A DNA stretch of 64,000 nt from JBBREP01 sp963716525. Lineage in GTDB: Bacteria; Actinomycetota; Acidimicrobiia; IMCC26256; PALSA-610. This document shows, in pieces, positions 9,452-17,700 of the stretch. The stretch covers positions 4,402,001-4,466,000 of the forward strand of contig OY970315.1 in assembly GCA_963716525.1 (NCBI GenBank), in the 5' to 3' direction. The number at the start of each line of letters is the position of its first letter. The stretch's first letter is position 1. Both the position numbers and the translations under genes were made by a program. The notes under the pieces are model-generated. The model saw nothing but the letters and a program-made list of their open reading frames with translations. It did no database searches and was not told the origin of the DNA.

Positions 9452-10231
9452 TCAGCTCCCGGTGAACTTCGGCGGTCGGCCCTCGGTCCGTGCCGCCCGC
9501 AGCTCGGCCGTGTCGTCGCTCTTGTTGACAAACGTCTGGTAGATCATCTCGTCGGCCATCGACGACCGTATCTGCGGTATTGCGAGGTGGCGGATCACCT
9601 CCCGCGCCATGCGGACCGCCACGAACGATTGTGACGCGATCTGCTCGGCCATCTCACGCACGGTGGCATCGAGCTCGTCGGGAGCCACCACCCGGCTGAC
9701 GATGCCGTCCGCGAGCGCCTCCTCGGCCGAGAGGATGCGGCCGGTGAGCACCATGTCGCTCACCACACCGTGGCCGCACATCTCGTACAGCACCGCGACA
9801 CCGCCCGTGTCGGGGATGACCCCGTAGGTGACCTCGGGGAGGCGGAAGCGGGAACCTTCCGATGCCACCCGGACGTCACATAGCAGTGCGCGCTGGAACG
9901 AGCCGCCCATCACCCACCCCTTGCACGCCACGAGCACGGGCGCATCGAGGTCCCACAGACGCTGGATGCCGCGGTGGCCGCGGCGCATGAGCTCGTGATG
10001 CGACAGCGGCACTTGGAGCGTGCCGATGGATCCGACGTCGCGCCCCGACGAGAACGACTTGCCTTCGCCGCGCCAGATGACGGCGCGGATGTCCCGTCGC
10101 GCCGAGAGCTCGTCGATGATGGCGAACAACTGGGCGTCCATGTCGTCGTCGAACGCGTTGTGCTTGTCGGGATTGTCGTTCGTGACGACGGCGATCGCGC
10201 CGTCGACCTCCAGTCGCACCGTTCCTGGCAT
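9452..10231 (-). CDS. Enoyl-CoA hydratase/isomerase family protein
   Basis: A 259-aa crotonase-fold enzyme acting on acyl-CoA thioesters. The oxyanion-hole segments are FSSGRDV (about residue 60) and VMGGSFQRALLCD (about residue 110), followed by FRLPEVTYGVIPDTGG, whose glutamate sits at the position of a catalytic acid in hydratases. The start ATG at 10231 (MPGTVRLEV) follows a GGGGA run; upstream in-frame codons are Arg-rich and not family-like. Located immediately before the P450 on the same strand, it probably serves beta-oxidation of a side chain that the P450 first hydroxylates. Confidence 0.9.
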   Translation of the reverse strand: MPGTVRLEVDGAIAVVTNDNPDKHNAFDDDMDAQLFAIIDELSARRDIRAVIWRGEGKSFSSGRDVGSIGTLQVPLSHHELMRRGHRGIQRLWDLDAPVLVACKGWVMGGSFQRALLCDVRVASEGSRFRLPEVTYGVIPDTGGVAVLYEMCGHGVVSDMVLTGRILSAEEALADGIVSRVVAPDELDATVREMAEQIASQSFVAVRMAREVIRHLAIPQIRSSMADEMIYQTFVNKSDDTAELRAARTEGRPPKFTGS

Positions 10232-10415
10232 CGCTGTCCCCGCTCGCCTTCTCCGCATCATTCGTGCCCGAGCACGCTCGACATCCGCCATCTCGCGCCC
10301 TTCGGGGCGCTCGCCATCCTCGCGCACACTCAGAATGCGCTCAGCGGAGGTGCCGATCAGGTCGATACTCACACCGGTACGCTCGGCCACGAGGAGCGGG
10401 TTGTGGGGGACGGAC

Positions 10416-10955
10416 ATGGATGACGATGACAAGATGCCACGCGCGAGAGGCGGCCGCCCCACGCGGCGCCGTGCCATCGCGGCAATTGCCACCGTCGCGT
10501 GCGTGCTCGCCGTCGCGCTCGCGGTTGGCGGTGCCGTGGTCGCGTTCCGCCACGCATCCCACCACCTCCACGCCGTGCGCCGCGACACCGCCGCGTCGGC
10601 CGGTCGGGTCGCGTCACTGACCGCCGCGCTCGCGCAGGCATCGACTGCGCGCGACCGCTCACGGCACGAGGCTGCGGTCGCCCACGCCGCGCTCGAGGCG
10701 GCACGCAGCGCGCATCTGCGGGGCGAGGCTGCGCTGCGTGCCGAGCTCGCCGACCTCGACACCACGCGGCGCGAGGCGTACGCGAGCCTCGTCGACGCGA
10801 ACGCGCGCACGGCACAACTCGCCGCGCTGCACACGTGCCTCGACGGTGTGTCGCAGGCGCTCGACATGCTCGGTGCCGGTGACGTGCACGGGTGGCAGAA
10901 CCGGCTGCGCTCGATCGACGGCGTATGCAAGCAGGCCCAGGCGGCCACCGCATGA
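10416..10955 (+). CDS. Single-span membrane protein with coiled coil
   Basis: I do not recognise a named family. The 179-aa product has a short charged N-terminus (MDDDDKMPRARGGRP), one membrane helix (about residues 20-43), then an Ala/Arg/Glu-rich heptad-like region predicted to form an extracytoplasmic coiled coil, and a C-terminal module with two cysteines (HTCLDGVSQAL and GVCKQA). The same plan of helix, coiled coil and two-cysteine module appears at the N-terminus of the next gene, which overlaps it by 4 nt. A GGGGG stretch lies about 8 nt before the ATG. ATG 10434 is an alternative start. Possibly an anchoring or partner subunit for the GH43-like protein. Confidence 0.7.
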   Translation: MDDDDKMPRARGGRPTRRRAIAAIATVACVLAVALAVGGAVVAFRHASHHLHAVRRDTAASAGRVASLTAALAQASTARDRSRHEAAVAHAALEAARSAHLRGEAALRAELADLDTTRREAYASLVDANARTAQLAALHTCLDGVSQALDMLGAGDVHGWQNRLRSIDGVCKQAQAATA

Positions 10956-12382
10956 TGACGCTCGTCTCCCACGTGCCGGCCGTGACGCGCTGGCGCAGGA
11001 TCGCGGTCGCGACGGTCCTCGTCGTGGTGCTCGCGACCGGCTCGGTGGTCACCGTGCGGGCCTACCGGCACGACCAGAGCAAGATTCGCGCCGCTCGCCA
11101 CGCGCTCGACGCCTCGCTCGCCCACGAGACGAGGCTGCGCGGCGACATCGCCGCCGCGCAACACGCCACTCAGCACGCGCGCGCACAGACGGCGGCGGAT
11201 CGCCACGGCACGAGCAACGAGGAGGCATCCACCCGGCACGTGGCCGAGCGCGCGAACGAGGCGGTTCGCGCCACCGCCTCGGCGCGCCAGACGCTGCAGG
11301 CCTCGGCGTTCCAGCGCCTGGCGCTTGGTGTCAGCACCGCGCAGGCCCAGACGTGCCTGGGCCACGAACAGACTGCGATGCACCAGCTCCAGGCGGCGAA
11401 CACGACTGCGGCAGTCGCGGCGTTGAACGCCGGAACCGCAACCTGCTCCGAGGCGCTGGCGGGAACCACCGGCGCCCGCTTCCCGTACGACTTCCCCGAC
11501 CCGTTCGTGCTGACCGCCGGCGACCGCTATTACGCGTTCTCGACGAACTCGGGCGCCGGCGACGTGCAGGTGATCACGTCGACGGACCTCGTGAACTGGA
11601 CCCTGATCGGCGACGCGCTCACCGCTGTGCCGCCGTGGGCGAGCAGCGGAGCCACGTGGGCACCGGCCGTGCTGCACGTTCCTGCGGCGCCCGCACGGCC
11701 CGCCGGACCGGATACGCCAGCCGCCCCCGCAAAACCCGATGCCTACGTCATGTACTACACGGTGCGCGACCGCGCCTCGGGCGCCGAGTGCGTGTCGTCC
11801 GCGGTGTCGGCCCTCCCGGCCGGGCCGTACTACGACCGCACCGTGTCGCCGCTGGTGTGCGAGTCGGCCGACGGCGGATCGATCGACCCCACCCCCTTTG
11901 TCGACGGCGACGGCACGATGTGGCTGTTGTGGAAGCGGGAACGGGCCCGCCAGCCCGCCACCCTGCGGATCCAGCCGCTCAGCTCGAACGGGCGCTCGCT
12001 CACCGGGGCACCGTCCGATCTCCTGCAGAGCGACCGCGCCTGGCAGCACGGCGTGATCGAGGCGCCGTCGATGATCCACACCTCCTCGGGCTACGTGCTG
12101 TTCTTCGCGGGTGGCCTGTGGAACACGGCCACCTACGCCACCGGTGTCGCCCGGTGCGACACACCGGTCGGCCCCTGCCACGAGTCCGGCTCGCCGGTCA
12201 TGTCGAGCACCGCCACCGTGGCCGGCCCGGGCGGCGCATCCGTCTTCGCCGACCGCAACGGGGCGCTGTGGCTCGCCTACGCGTCGTATGTCGATCCGTT
12301 CGTCGGGTGGCCGTACAGTCGCACCCTGCGCTTCGCGCGTGTCACGATCGGCCCCGGCGGCGTCGCCGTCAGTCCGGCGTAG
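10952..12382 (+). CDS. Membrane-anchored GH43-like five-bladed propeller protein
   Basis: This 476-aa protein has an N-terminal membrane helix (about residues 16-36), a coiled-coil stalk with a two-cysteine module, and then a glycoside hydrolase family 43-like beta-propeller. The propeller shows FPYDFPDPFVL (catalytic-base Asp position), GGSIDPTPFVDGDGTMWLLW (second Asp) and HGVIEAPSMI (general-acid Glu), the usual GH43 triad, so activity on arabinan, xylan or related glycans is plausible. It would act outside the membrane, tethered by the stalk. The start ATG 10952 overlaps the stop of the coiled-coil protein. The first 150 residues look paralogous to that neighbour. Confidence 0.82.
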   Translation: MMTLVSHVPAVTRWRRIAVATVLVVVLATGSVVTVRAYRHDQSKIRAARHALDASLAHETRLRGDIAAAQHATQHARAQTAADRHGTSNEEASTRHVAERANEAVRATASARQTLQASAFQRLALGVSTAQAQTCLGHEQTAMHQLQAANTTAAVAALNAGTATCSEALAGTTGARFPYDFPDPFVLTAGDRYYAFSTNSGAGDVQVITSTDLVNWTLIGDALTAVPPWASSGATWAPAVLHVPAAPARPAGPDTPAAPAKPDAYVMYYTVRDRASGAECVSSAVSALPAGPYYDRTVSPLVCESADGGSIDPTPFVDGDGTMWLLWKRERARQPATLRIQPLSSNGRSLTGAPSDLLQSDRAWQHGVIEAPSMIHTSSGYVLFFAGGLWNTATYATGVARCDTPVGPCHESGSPVMSSTATVAGPGGASVFADRNGALWLAYASYVDPFVGWPYSRTLRFARVTIGPGGVAVSPA

Positions 12383-12471
12383 CGGGCCCCTCCCCACCAG
12401 CCCCCACGAGCGGGGTGCACGCAGCGCGTCTACCGTTACGGATCCGCGCGCTGATCGAGGGAGAACACACC

Positions 12472-13851
12472 ATGTCGCACACGAACCGGTTGCTCGTCGC
12501 GGGCGCCGCGCTCTCGCTGGTGCTCGGGGCGTGCACCGAGAGCTCGAACACCACCACCTCGAACAGCACCGGCTCGGGGAGCACGCCCAGCTCGGCTCAA
12601 GGACCCACCACCACCGGCACGGGTTCGTCGGCCGACACGGCGTGGGCGCTCCAGTACACCGGGGGCAAAGCGGGCACGCCCAGCGGCACGCCGTTCAAGA
12701 TCGGGTACGCGAACCAGGAGCAGCTGTTCCCCGAGGCCACGATCGGTTTCGACGCCGCGGTGAAGTACGCCAACGCCGAGCTCGGCGGCATCGACGGTCA
12801 TCCGATCACCGTCGACAAATGCACGATCACCGTCGAGGAGGACGGGCAATCGTGCGGCACACGGTTCGCGAACGACGCGACGGTCAAGGCCGTGCTCACC
12901 GGCACACTGCTCGTGGGAGCGCAGGGGCTCTACGCCGCGTTGAACGGCAAGAAGCCGGTGCTCATCGGCAACGGCCTCACCACCACCGACTTCACGACCA
13001 CCGCGGGCTACTCGTTCACCGCTGGCGCGGTCGCCGTGGTCACCGGCATGGCGATGTACGTGTCCGACCAGTTCACGCCGAAACCGAAGAAGGTCGCGGT
13101 GATGTATGGCAACAACCCGTCCGCGCAAGGCGCCTACCAGTTGTTGATGCTGCCCGTGTTGAAGAAGGCCGGTATCCAAGTGGCGGGCGTGCAGGTCACC
13201 GACCCGGGCGGCACGGCGGCGCAAGTGCAGACCGCGATCCAGAACGTGGGTGCCGACACGGCCGACGTGTTCATCACGCTCACCACGCAACCGGAGTGCC
13301 TCGCCACCTATGACGCGATCCGGGCGCTCAACATCCACCCCACGGTCGTCACGAGCGGCCTGTGCTTCGGCACGCCCATGACGAAGCACATCCAGGCCGC
13401 AGGCGAGAAGGGCGTGATGCCCGACGGCTGGTACTTCGGCGACTACGGGTACCACTACTACATCCCCGACGCGAAGTCCGGTATGCAGACGTACATCGAC
13501 AAGGTGAAGCAGTACGGCACGCCGGCGCCGGGCGCCAGCACGCTCGAGTACACCGGTTTCGCGGGCCCGACGTTCGCCAACGTGCTGACGCTCGTCAAGT
13601 TCGCCGACACGCTCGGTTACGGCAACACCACGACGCAGTCGCTGTTCGCGCAGATCCGCTCGTTCAAGGGTCCGATGATGCTCCAGGTCGGGCCGATCGA
13701 CTGCGGGCACGTCACCGTCGCCGGCCAGAAGCTGTTCGTCGCGTTGTGCGCGTCGCAGATGGGCATCCTCCTCTACAAGGATCTCAAGTGGACAGAGATC
13801 GCCGGGGGCCTGAAGGACAACTCGATCGACGCGTCGAAGGCAAAGGTGTGA
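12472..13851 (+). CDS. Branched-chain amino-acid-type ABC substrate-binding lipoprotein
   Basis: A 459-aa extracytoplasmic binding protein of the Leu/Ile/Val-binding (type I periplasmic) family. It has a lipoprotein signal with lipobox LVLGAC and the lipidated cysteine at residue 21, a Ser/Thr-rich linker, and then the two-lobed receptor (FKIGYANQEQ, KVAVMYGNN, IDGHPI). The ATG at 12472 is preceded by GAGGGAG at good spacing; an open frame far upstream is ignored. It heads a four-gene importer with the fused permease and two ATPases. The ligand may be an amino acid, amide, short fatty acid or aromatic compound. Confidence 0.92.
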   Translation: MSHTNRLLVAGAALSLVLGACTESSNTTTSNSTGSGSTPSSAQGPTTTGTGSSADTAWALQYTGGKAGTPSGTPFKIGYANQEQLFPEATIGFDAAVKYANAELGGIDGHPITVDKCTITVEEDGQSCGTRFANDATVKAVLTGTLLVGAQGLYAALNGKKPVLIGNGLTTTDFTTTAGYSFTAGAVAVVTGMAMYVSDQFTPKPKKVAVMYGNNPSAQGAYQLLMLPVLKKAGIQVAGVQVTDPGGTAAQVQTAIQNVGADTADVFITLTTQPECLATYDAIRALNIHPTVVTSGLCFGTPMTKHIQAAGEKGVMPDGWYFGDYGYHYYIPDAKSGMQTYIDKVKQYGTPAPGASTLEYTGFAGPTFANVLTLVKFADTLGYGNTTTQSLFAQIRSFKGPMMLQVGPIDCGHVTVAGQKLFVALCASQMGILLYKDLKWTEIAGGLKDNSIDASKAKV

Positions 13852-13861
13852 TCGGCCGGTC

Positions 13862-16177
13862 GTGAGCCAGACCACCGACGTCGAGGCGACGCCCCCGGCA
13901 ACCGGCAGTAGCGCGGCACCGCGCCGCCTCGACGCGGCGCGCGCCTTGCGGTGGGTCGCCGTCGCGGTCGGTATCGCGCTCCTGCTGCGCGTGCTGCTCA
14001 CGCGCGACATGCGGCTCCACTTCATCACCGGCGCCAGCCTCACCCAGGGCGCGCTCGTCGCTGCGATTGCGCTCGGCGTGGTGCTCACCTATCGGGGCTC
14101 GGGGGTCGTCAACTTCGCGACCGGGGCGACGGCGATGTACGCCGCGTACGTGTACACCGACCTGCGGATGAACGGCCGGCTGTTCATCCCGCCGCTCCCG
14201 AACCCGCTCGCGCCGATCGAGTGGGTCGCGCACCACCTCGACAAGAAGTCGACGCTCACGGTGCCGCACTGGCCCACGTACATCGACTTCGGCGGGCGGC
14301 TCACGCTCGTGTCGGCGCTGCTGATCTCGCTCGTGTTCGGCGTGGTGTTCGGCCTGGCGCTGCACTTCCTGATCTTCCGCCCGCTCCGCCACGCCCCGCC
14401 GCTCGCGAAGGTCGTCGCGTCGGTCGGCGTGCTGCTACTCCTGCAGGCCGTCGTCGTACGCCGCTTCGGCAGTGGCGCGCAGGCGACCCAGCTGAACCAG
14501 GGCACCCCGAAGGAGGTGAAGTTCCCGTTCGGCGTCACGATGAACACGGAGCAGGTCACGGTCGCGGTGATCGTGATCGTGTTCACCGTGTTGTTGTGGG
14601 GCGTCTTCCGGTTCACGCGCTTCGGCCTGGCCACGCGAGCCGCGGCGGAGAACGAGAAGGGGGCGATGCTGCTCGGCTTCTCGCCCGACTACCTCGCCGG
14701 CACGAACTGGGTGCTGTCGAGCGTGATCTCGGCCCTGCTCGGCATCCTCGTTGCCGGCAGCCAGAAGTCGGTCGACCCGCTCACGATCACGCTGCTCGTG
14801 ATCCCGGCGCTCAGCGTCGCGCTCGTCGGCAACCTCACGTCGTTCGGCGTCACCACGGCGGCCGCGTTCGGGCTGGCGATGACCCAGGCGCTCATCGGCT
14901 ACTTCCAGAACCACACGTGGTACCCGGTGGCCGCGGGGGCCTCATTGCCCGGCGTCGCCGACCTATTGCCCTTCCTCGTGATCGTCGCGGTGCTGTTCTT
15001 CCGGGGCCGAGCGTTGCCCACCCGAGGCGCGGTCTCGGCCGGGCGCTTGCCGTTCGCGCCGAACCCCAGCCGCGTGAGCACGCACATCGTGGCCCCCGTC
15101 ACCGTGGCCTTCTGCGCGCTCATGCTGATGTTCGTCGCCACCCCGAATGCCCGGCTCGCGATCATGACCTCCCTCATCGGCGTCGTGATCAGCCTCTCGT
15201 TTGTGGTGCTCACCGGCTACGTCGGCCAGATCTCCCTCGCCCAGATGATGCTGGCCGGCGTCAGCGGCTTCATGCTCTCGAAGCTGAGCGGGCACGGCAT
15301 TCACCTCTATGCACACACGCTCGTTCCCGCGATGCCGTTCCCGCTGAACGCGCTCGTCGGTGCGCTCGTCGCCATGCTCGTGGGCCTGATCGCTGCACAG
15401 CCGGCGCTGCGCGTCCGCGGCGTGAACCTCGCCATCATCACGTTCGCGTTCGCGGTGGCGATGGACGCGTTCCTGTTCCAGAACCCCGGCGTGAACGGTG
15501 GCTTCGCCGGCGCGCCCATCAAGGTGCCCACTGGCATCAACCCCGTGAAGACCGCGGTGATCGGAAACGGCTCGGGCGCCAACGTGTGGTTCGGCATCTT
15601 CTGCCTCGCGGTGGTCACCGTGCTCGGTGCAGCCGTGGTGAACCTGCGCCGATCGGCGACCGGTCGGCGCCTGCTCGCGACGCGCTCGAACGAGCGGGCC
15701 GCCGCGGCCGCGGGGGTCGACGTCGCGGCCACCAAGCGCACGGCATTCGCGATCGCCGCGTTCATCGCCGGCCTCGGCGGCGCGCTCGTCGGCATCCGGC
15801 TCGGCAAGGCCGACGTCGCCTACTTCGGCGACCTGCCGCCGGCGCTCAGCCCGCAGTCGCTCACCGTGTTCGCGTTCGCGTACCTGGGGGGCATCGCGTG
15901 CATCAGCGGGGCGATCACCGCCGGCCTGCTGGTGCCGGGTGGTGTGGTCTTCTACCTCCTGCAGACCGACTTCCACGTGTCGCCCGACTTCACGCTCATT
16001 CTCGGCAGCCTGGGCGTCATCGCGACTGCGGTGCTGAACCCCGAGGGCATCGCCGGCGGTGTCGTCGCATCACTGCGCGACCGCGCCCGGCGCCGCGCGG
16101 CGACTGCACCGAACCCGCCGGGTAACGCTGCCGCGGCTGCCGCCGCCACCACGGCACGGCCAGGAGCGCAGCCGTGA
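13862..16177 (+). CDS. Fused LivH-LivM ABC permease
   Basis: This 771-aa membrane protein joins both translocation subunits of a branched-chain-type importer. Residues about 50-380 match LivH (GVVLTYRGSGVVNFATGA early; TRAAAENEKGAMLLGF is the cytoplasmic coupling loop) and about 390-750 match LivM (LSFVVLTGYVGQISLAQMM; LLATRSNERAAAAAGVD is the second coupling loop). The start is a GTG ten nt after the binding-protein stop. The Ala-rich C-terminus overlaps the livG start by 4 nt. Fused LivHM permeases are known in Actinobacteria, so a fusion rather than an assembly artefact is likely. Confidence 0.92.
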   Translation: MSQTTDVEATPPATGSSAAPRRLDAARALRWVAVAVGIALLLRVLLTRDMRLHFITGASLTQGALVAAIALGVVLTYRGSGVVNFATGATAMYAAYVYTDLRMNGRLFIPPLPNPLAPIEWVAHHLDKKSTLTVPHWPTYIDFGGRLTLVSALLISLVFGVVFGLALHFLIFRPLRHAPPLAKVVASVGVLLLLQAVVVRRFGSGAQATQLNQGTPKEVKFPFGVTMNTEQVTVAVIVIVFTVLLWGVFRFTRFGLATRAAAENEKGAMLLGFSPDYLAGTNWVLSSVISALLGILVAGSQKSVDPLTITLLVIPALSVALVGNLTSFGVTTAAAFGLAMTQALIGYFQNHTWYPVAAGASLPGVADLLPFLVIVAVLFFRGRALPTRGAVSAGRLPFAPNPSRVSTHIVAPVTVAFCALMLMFVATPNARLAIMTSLIGVVISLSFVVLTGYVGQISLAQMMLAGVSGFMLSKLSGHGIHLYAHTLVPAMPFPLNALVGALVAMLVGLIAAQPALRVRGVNLAIITFAFAVAMDAFLFQNPGVNGGFAGAPIKVPTGINPVKTAVIGNGSGANVWFGIFCLAVVTVLGAAVVNLRRSATGRRLLATRSNERAAAAAGVDVAATKRTAFAIAAFIAGLGGALVGIRLGKADVAYFGDLPPALSPQSLTVFAFAYLGGIACISGAITAGLLVPGGVVFYLLQTDFHVSPDFTLILGSLGVIATAVLNPEGIAGGVVASLRDRARRRAATAPNPPGNAAAAAAATTARPGAQP

Positions 16178-16938
16178 GCGCCCTGCTCGAGACCTCGGCC
16201 CTGCGGGTGACGTTCGGCGGGCTCCGCGCGGTCGACGACCTCGACATGCGCGTCGACGCCGGTCAGCTCGTGGGGCTCATCGGACCGAATGGCGCCGGCA
16301 AGACAACCACGATCGACGCCATCACCGGCTTCGTGCCCGCGACCGGAGAGGTCACCTTCGACGGCACGCCCATGAACCGGCTTCCTGCACACCGCCGGGC
16401 CCGGTCCGGTCTCACCCGCACCTGGCAATCGCTCGAGCTCTTCGACGAGCTCACGATCGTCGAGAACCTGCTCGTCGCATCCGAGCAGGCGACGCTGCGC
16501 GACGTGTTCTTCGACCTCGTGGCCCCGCAACGCCGCCGTGACGACGCCGCAGCGATGCACGCGTTGAACGTGCTCGGGATCGCGCACCTTCGCGACCGCA
16601 TGCCCACGGAGATCAGCCAGGGGCAGCGCAAGCTCGTCGGTGTGGCGCGGGCCCTCGCGGCGGTCCCGAGGCTCGTGTGCATGGACGAGCCCGCGGCCGG
16701 CCTCGACACCCGTGAGTCCGTCGAGCTCGGCGAGCGGCTCCGCACGGTCGTCGACTCAGGTGTCACGATCCTGCTCGTCGACCACGACATGGGCCTCGTG
16801 CTCAACGTGTGCGACTACATCTACGTCATCGAGTTCGGCAAGAAGATCGCCGAAGGCACACCGTCCGATGTCGTGCGGAACGACCGTGTGATCGAGGCCT
16901 ACCTCGGCGCCGCGCACCGCGACGGGGAGAAGGCATGA
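16174..16938 (+). CDS. livG: ABC transporter ATP-binding protein, LivG type
   Basis: A 254-aa ATPase that energises the Liv-type importer. It shows Walker A GPNGAGKTTT (about residues 33-42), the Q-loop region LTRTWQSLELF, Walker B RLVCMDEPAAGLD and the switch histidine in LLVDHDM. The signature loop reads ISQGQRKLVG, so the common LSGGQ/LSYGQ is altered to SQGQ. The start is a GTG whose TGA overlaps the permease stop, and the stop overlaps livF (ATGA). The substrate is not predictable from an ATPase. Confidence 0.93.
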   Translation: MSALLETSALRVTFGGLRAVDDLDMRVDAGQLVGLIGPNGAGKTTTIDAITGFVPATGEVTFDGTPMNRLPAHRRARSGLTRTWQSLELFDELTIVENLLVASEQATLRDVFFDLVAPQRRRDDAAAMHALNVLGIAHLRDRMPTEISQGQRKLVGVARALAAVPRLVCMDEPAAGLDTRESVELGERLRTVVDSGVTILLVDHDMGLVLNVCDYIYVIEFGKKIAEGTPSDVVRNDRVIEAYLGAAHRDGEKA

Positions 16939-17672
16939 GCAACGTGCTCGAGATCGATGCGCTGTCCGGCGGCTACGGCGGCGTCGCGGTCGTGCGCGAC
17001 CTGAGCCTCACGGTCGGTGAGGGAGAGGTCGTCGCGCTGCTCGGTCCGAACGGCGCCGGCAAGACCACGACGCTGCTCACCGTCTCGGGGATCCTGCCGA
17101 TGCTCGCGGGCGACGTGCGGATGCAGCGCCAGAGCCTCCGCAAGCGGCCGCCGCACAAGATCGCCCGCCTCGGCATCGCGCACGTTCCCGAGGACCGCTC
17201 ATTGTTCTTCCAGCTCACGGTGAGCGAGAACCTCAGGCTCGGCGCGTCGCACGGATCGGCGGACGTCGAACGGGCCTTGCACTACTTCCCCGCGCTCGAA
17301 CCCCTGATGGACCGGCGTGCGGGGCTGCTGTCCGGTGGCGAGCAGCAGATGCTCGCCATGGGCCGGGCGCTCACGGTGCGACCCCGGCTCCTCATCGTCG
17401 ACGAGATGAGCCTCGGTCTCGCTCCGATCATCGTGGAGCGCCTGTTGCCCGTGCTCCGCACCGTCGCCGACGACACCGGCGCGGGTGTCTTGATCGTGGA
17501 ACAACACGTCGACCTCGCGCTGGAGATCGCCGACCGTGCATACGTGCTCTCGCACGGCGACCTGGTGCTCGAGAACGACGCCGCATACTTGCGCGCGAAC
17601 CGTGAGCTCCTCGAGTCGAGCTACCTCGGCGGTCAGGTGCTTCCCGACGCCGGCGACACGCCCACCCAATGA
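16935..17672 (+). CDS. livF: ABC transporter ATP-binding protein, LivF type
   Basis: A 245-aa second ATPase of the same importer. Walker A is GPNGAGKTTT, the signature is LLSGGEQQMLAMGRAL, Walker B is RLLIVDEMSLGLAP, and the H-loop is VLIVEQHV. VPEDRSLFFQLTVSENL is the characteristic LivF Q-loop neighbourhood. The ATG at 16935 overlaps the livG stop. Last gene of the binding protein-permease-livG-livF operon; the next gene starts 28 nt later and is functionally unrelated. Confidence 0.93.
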   Translation: MSNVLEIDALSGGYGGVAVVRDLSLTVGEGEVVALLGPNGAGKTTTLLTVSGILPMLAGDVRMQRQSLRKRPPHKIARLGIAHVPEDRSLFFQLTVSENLRLGASHGSADVERALHYFPALEPLMDRRAGLLSGGEQQMLAMGRALTVRPRLLIVDEMSLGLAPIIVERLLPVLRTVADDTGAGVLIVEQHVDLALEIADRAYVLSHGDLVLENDAAYLRANRELLESSYLGGQVLPDAGDTPTQ

Positions 17673-17700
17673 CCAGTCCGAACCAAACGAAGTAGGGACG

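Noticed and set aside
10232..12397. Long minus-strand extension of the enoyl-CoA hydratase frame
   Set aside because: The crotonase fold starts at 10231; the upstream part is antisense to two real genes.
10738..12471. Long N-terminal extension of the binding-protein frame
   Set aside because: The lipoprotein signal begins at 12472 with a good ribosome site; the earlier frame overlaps the coiled-coil and GH43 genes.
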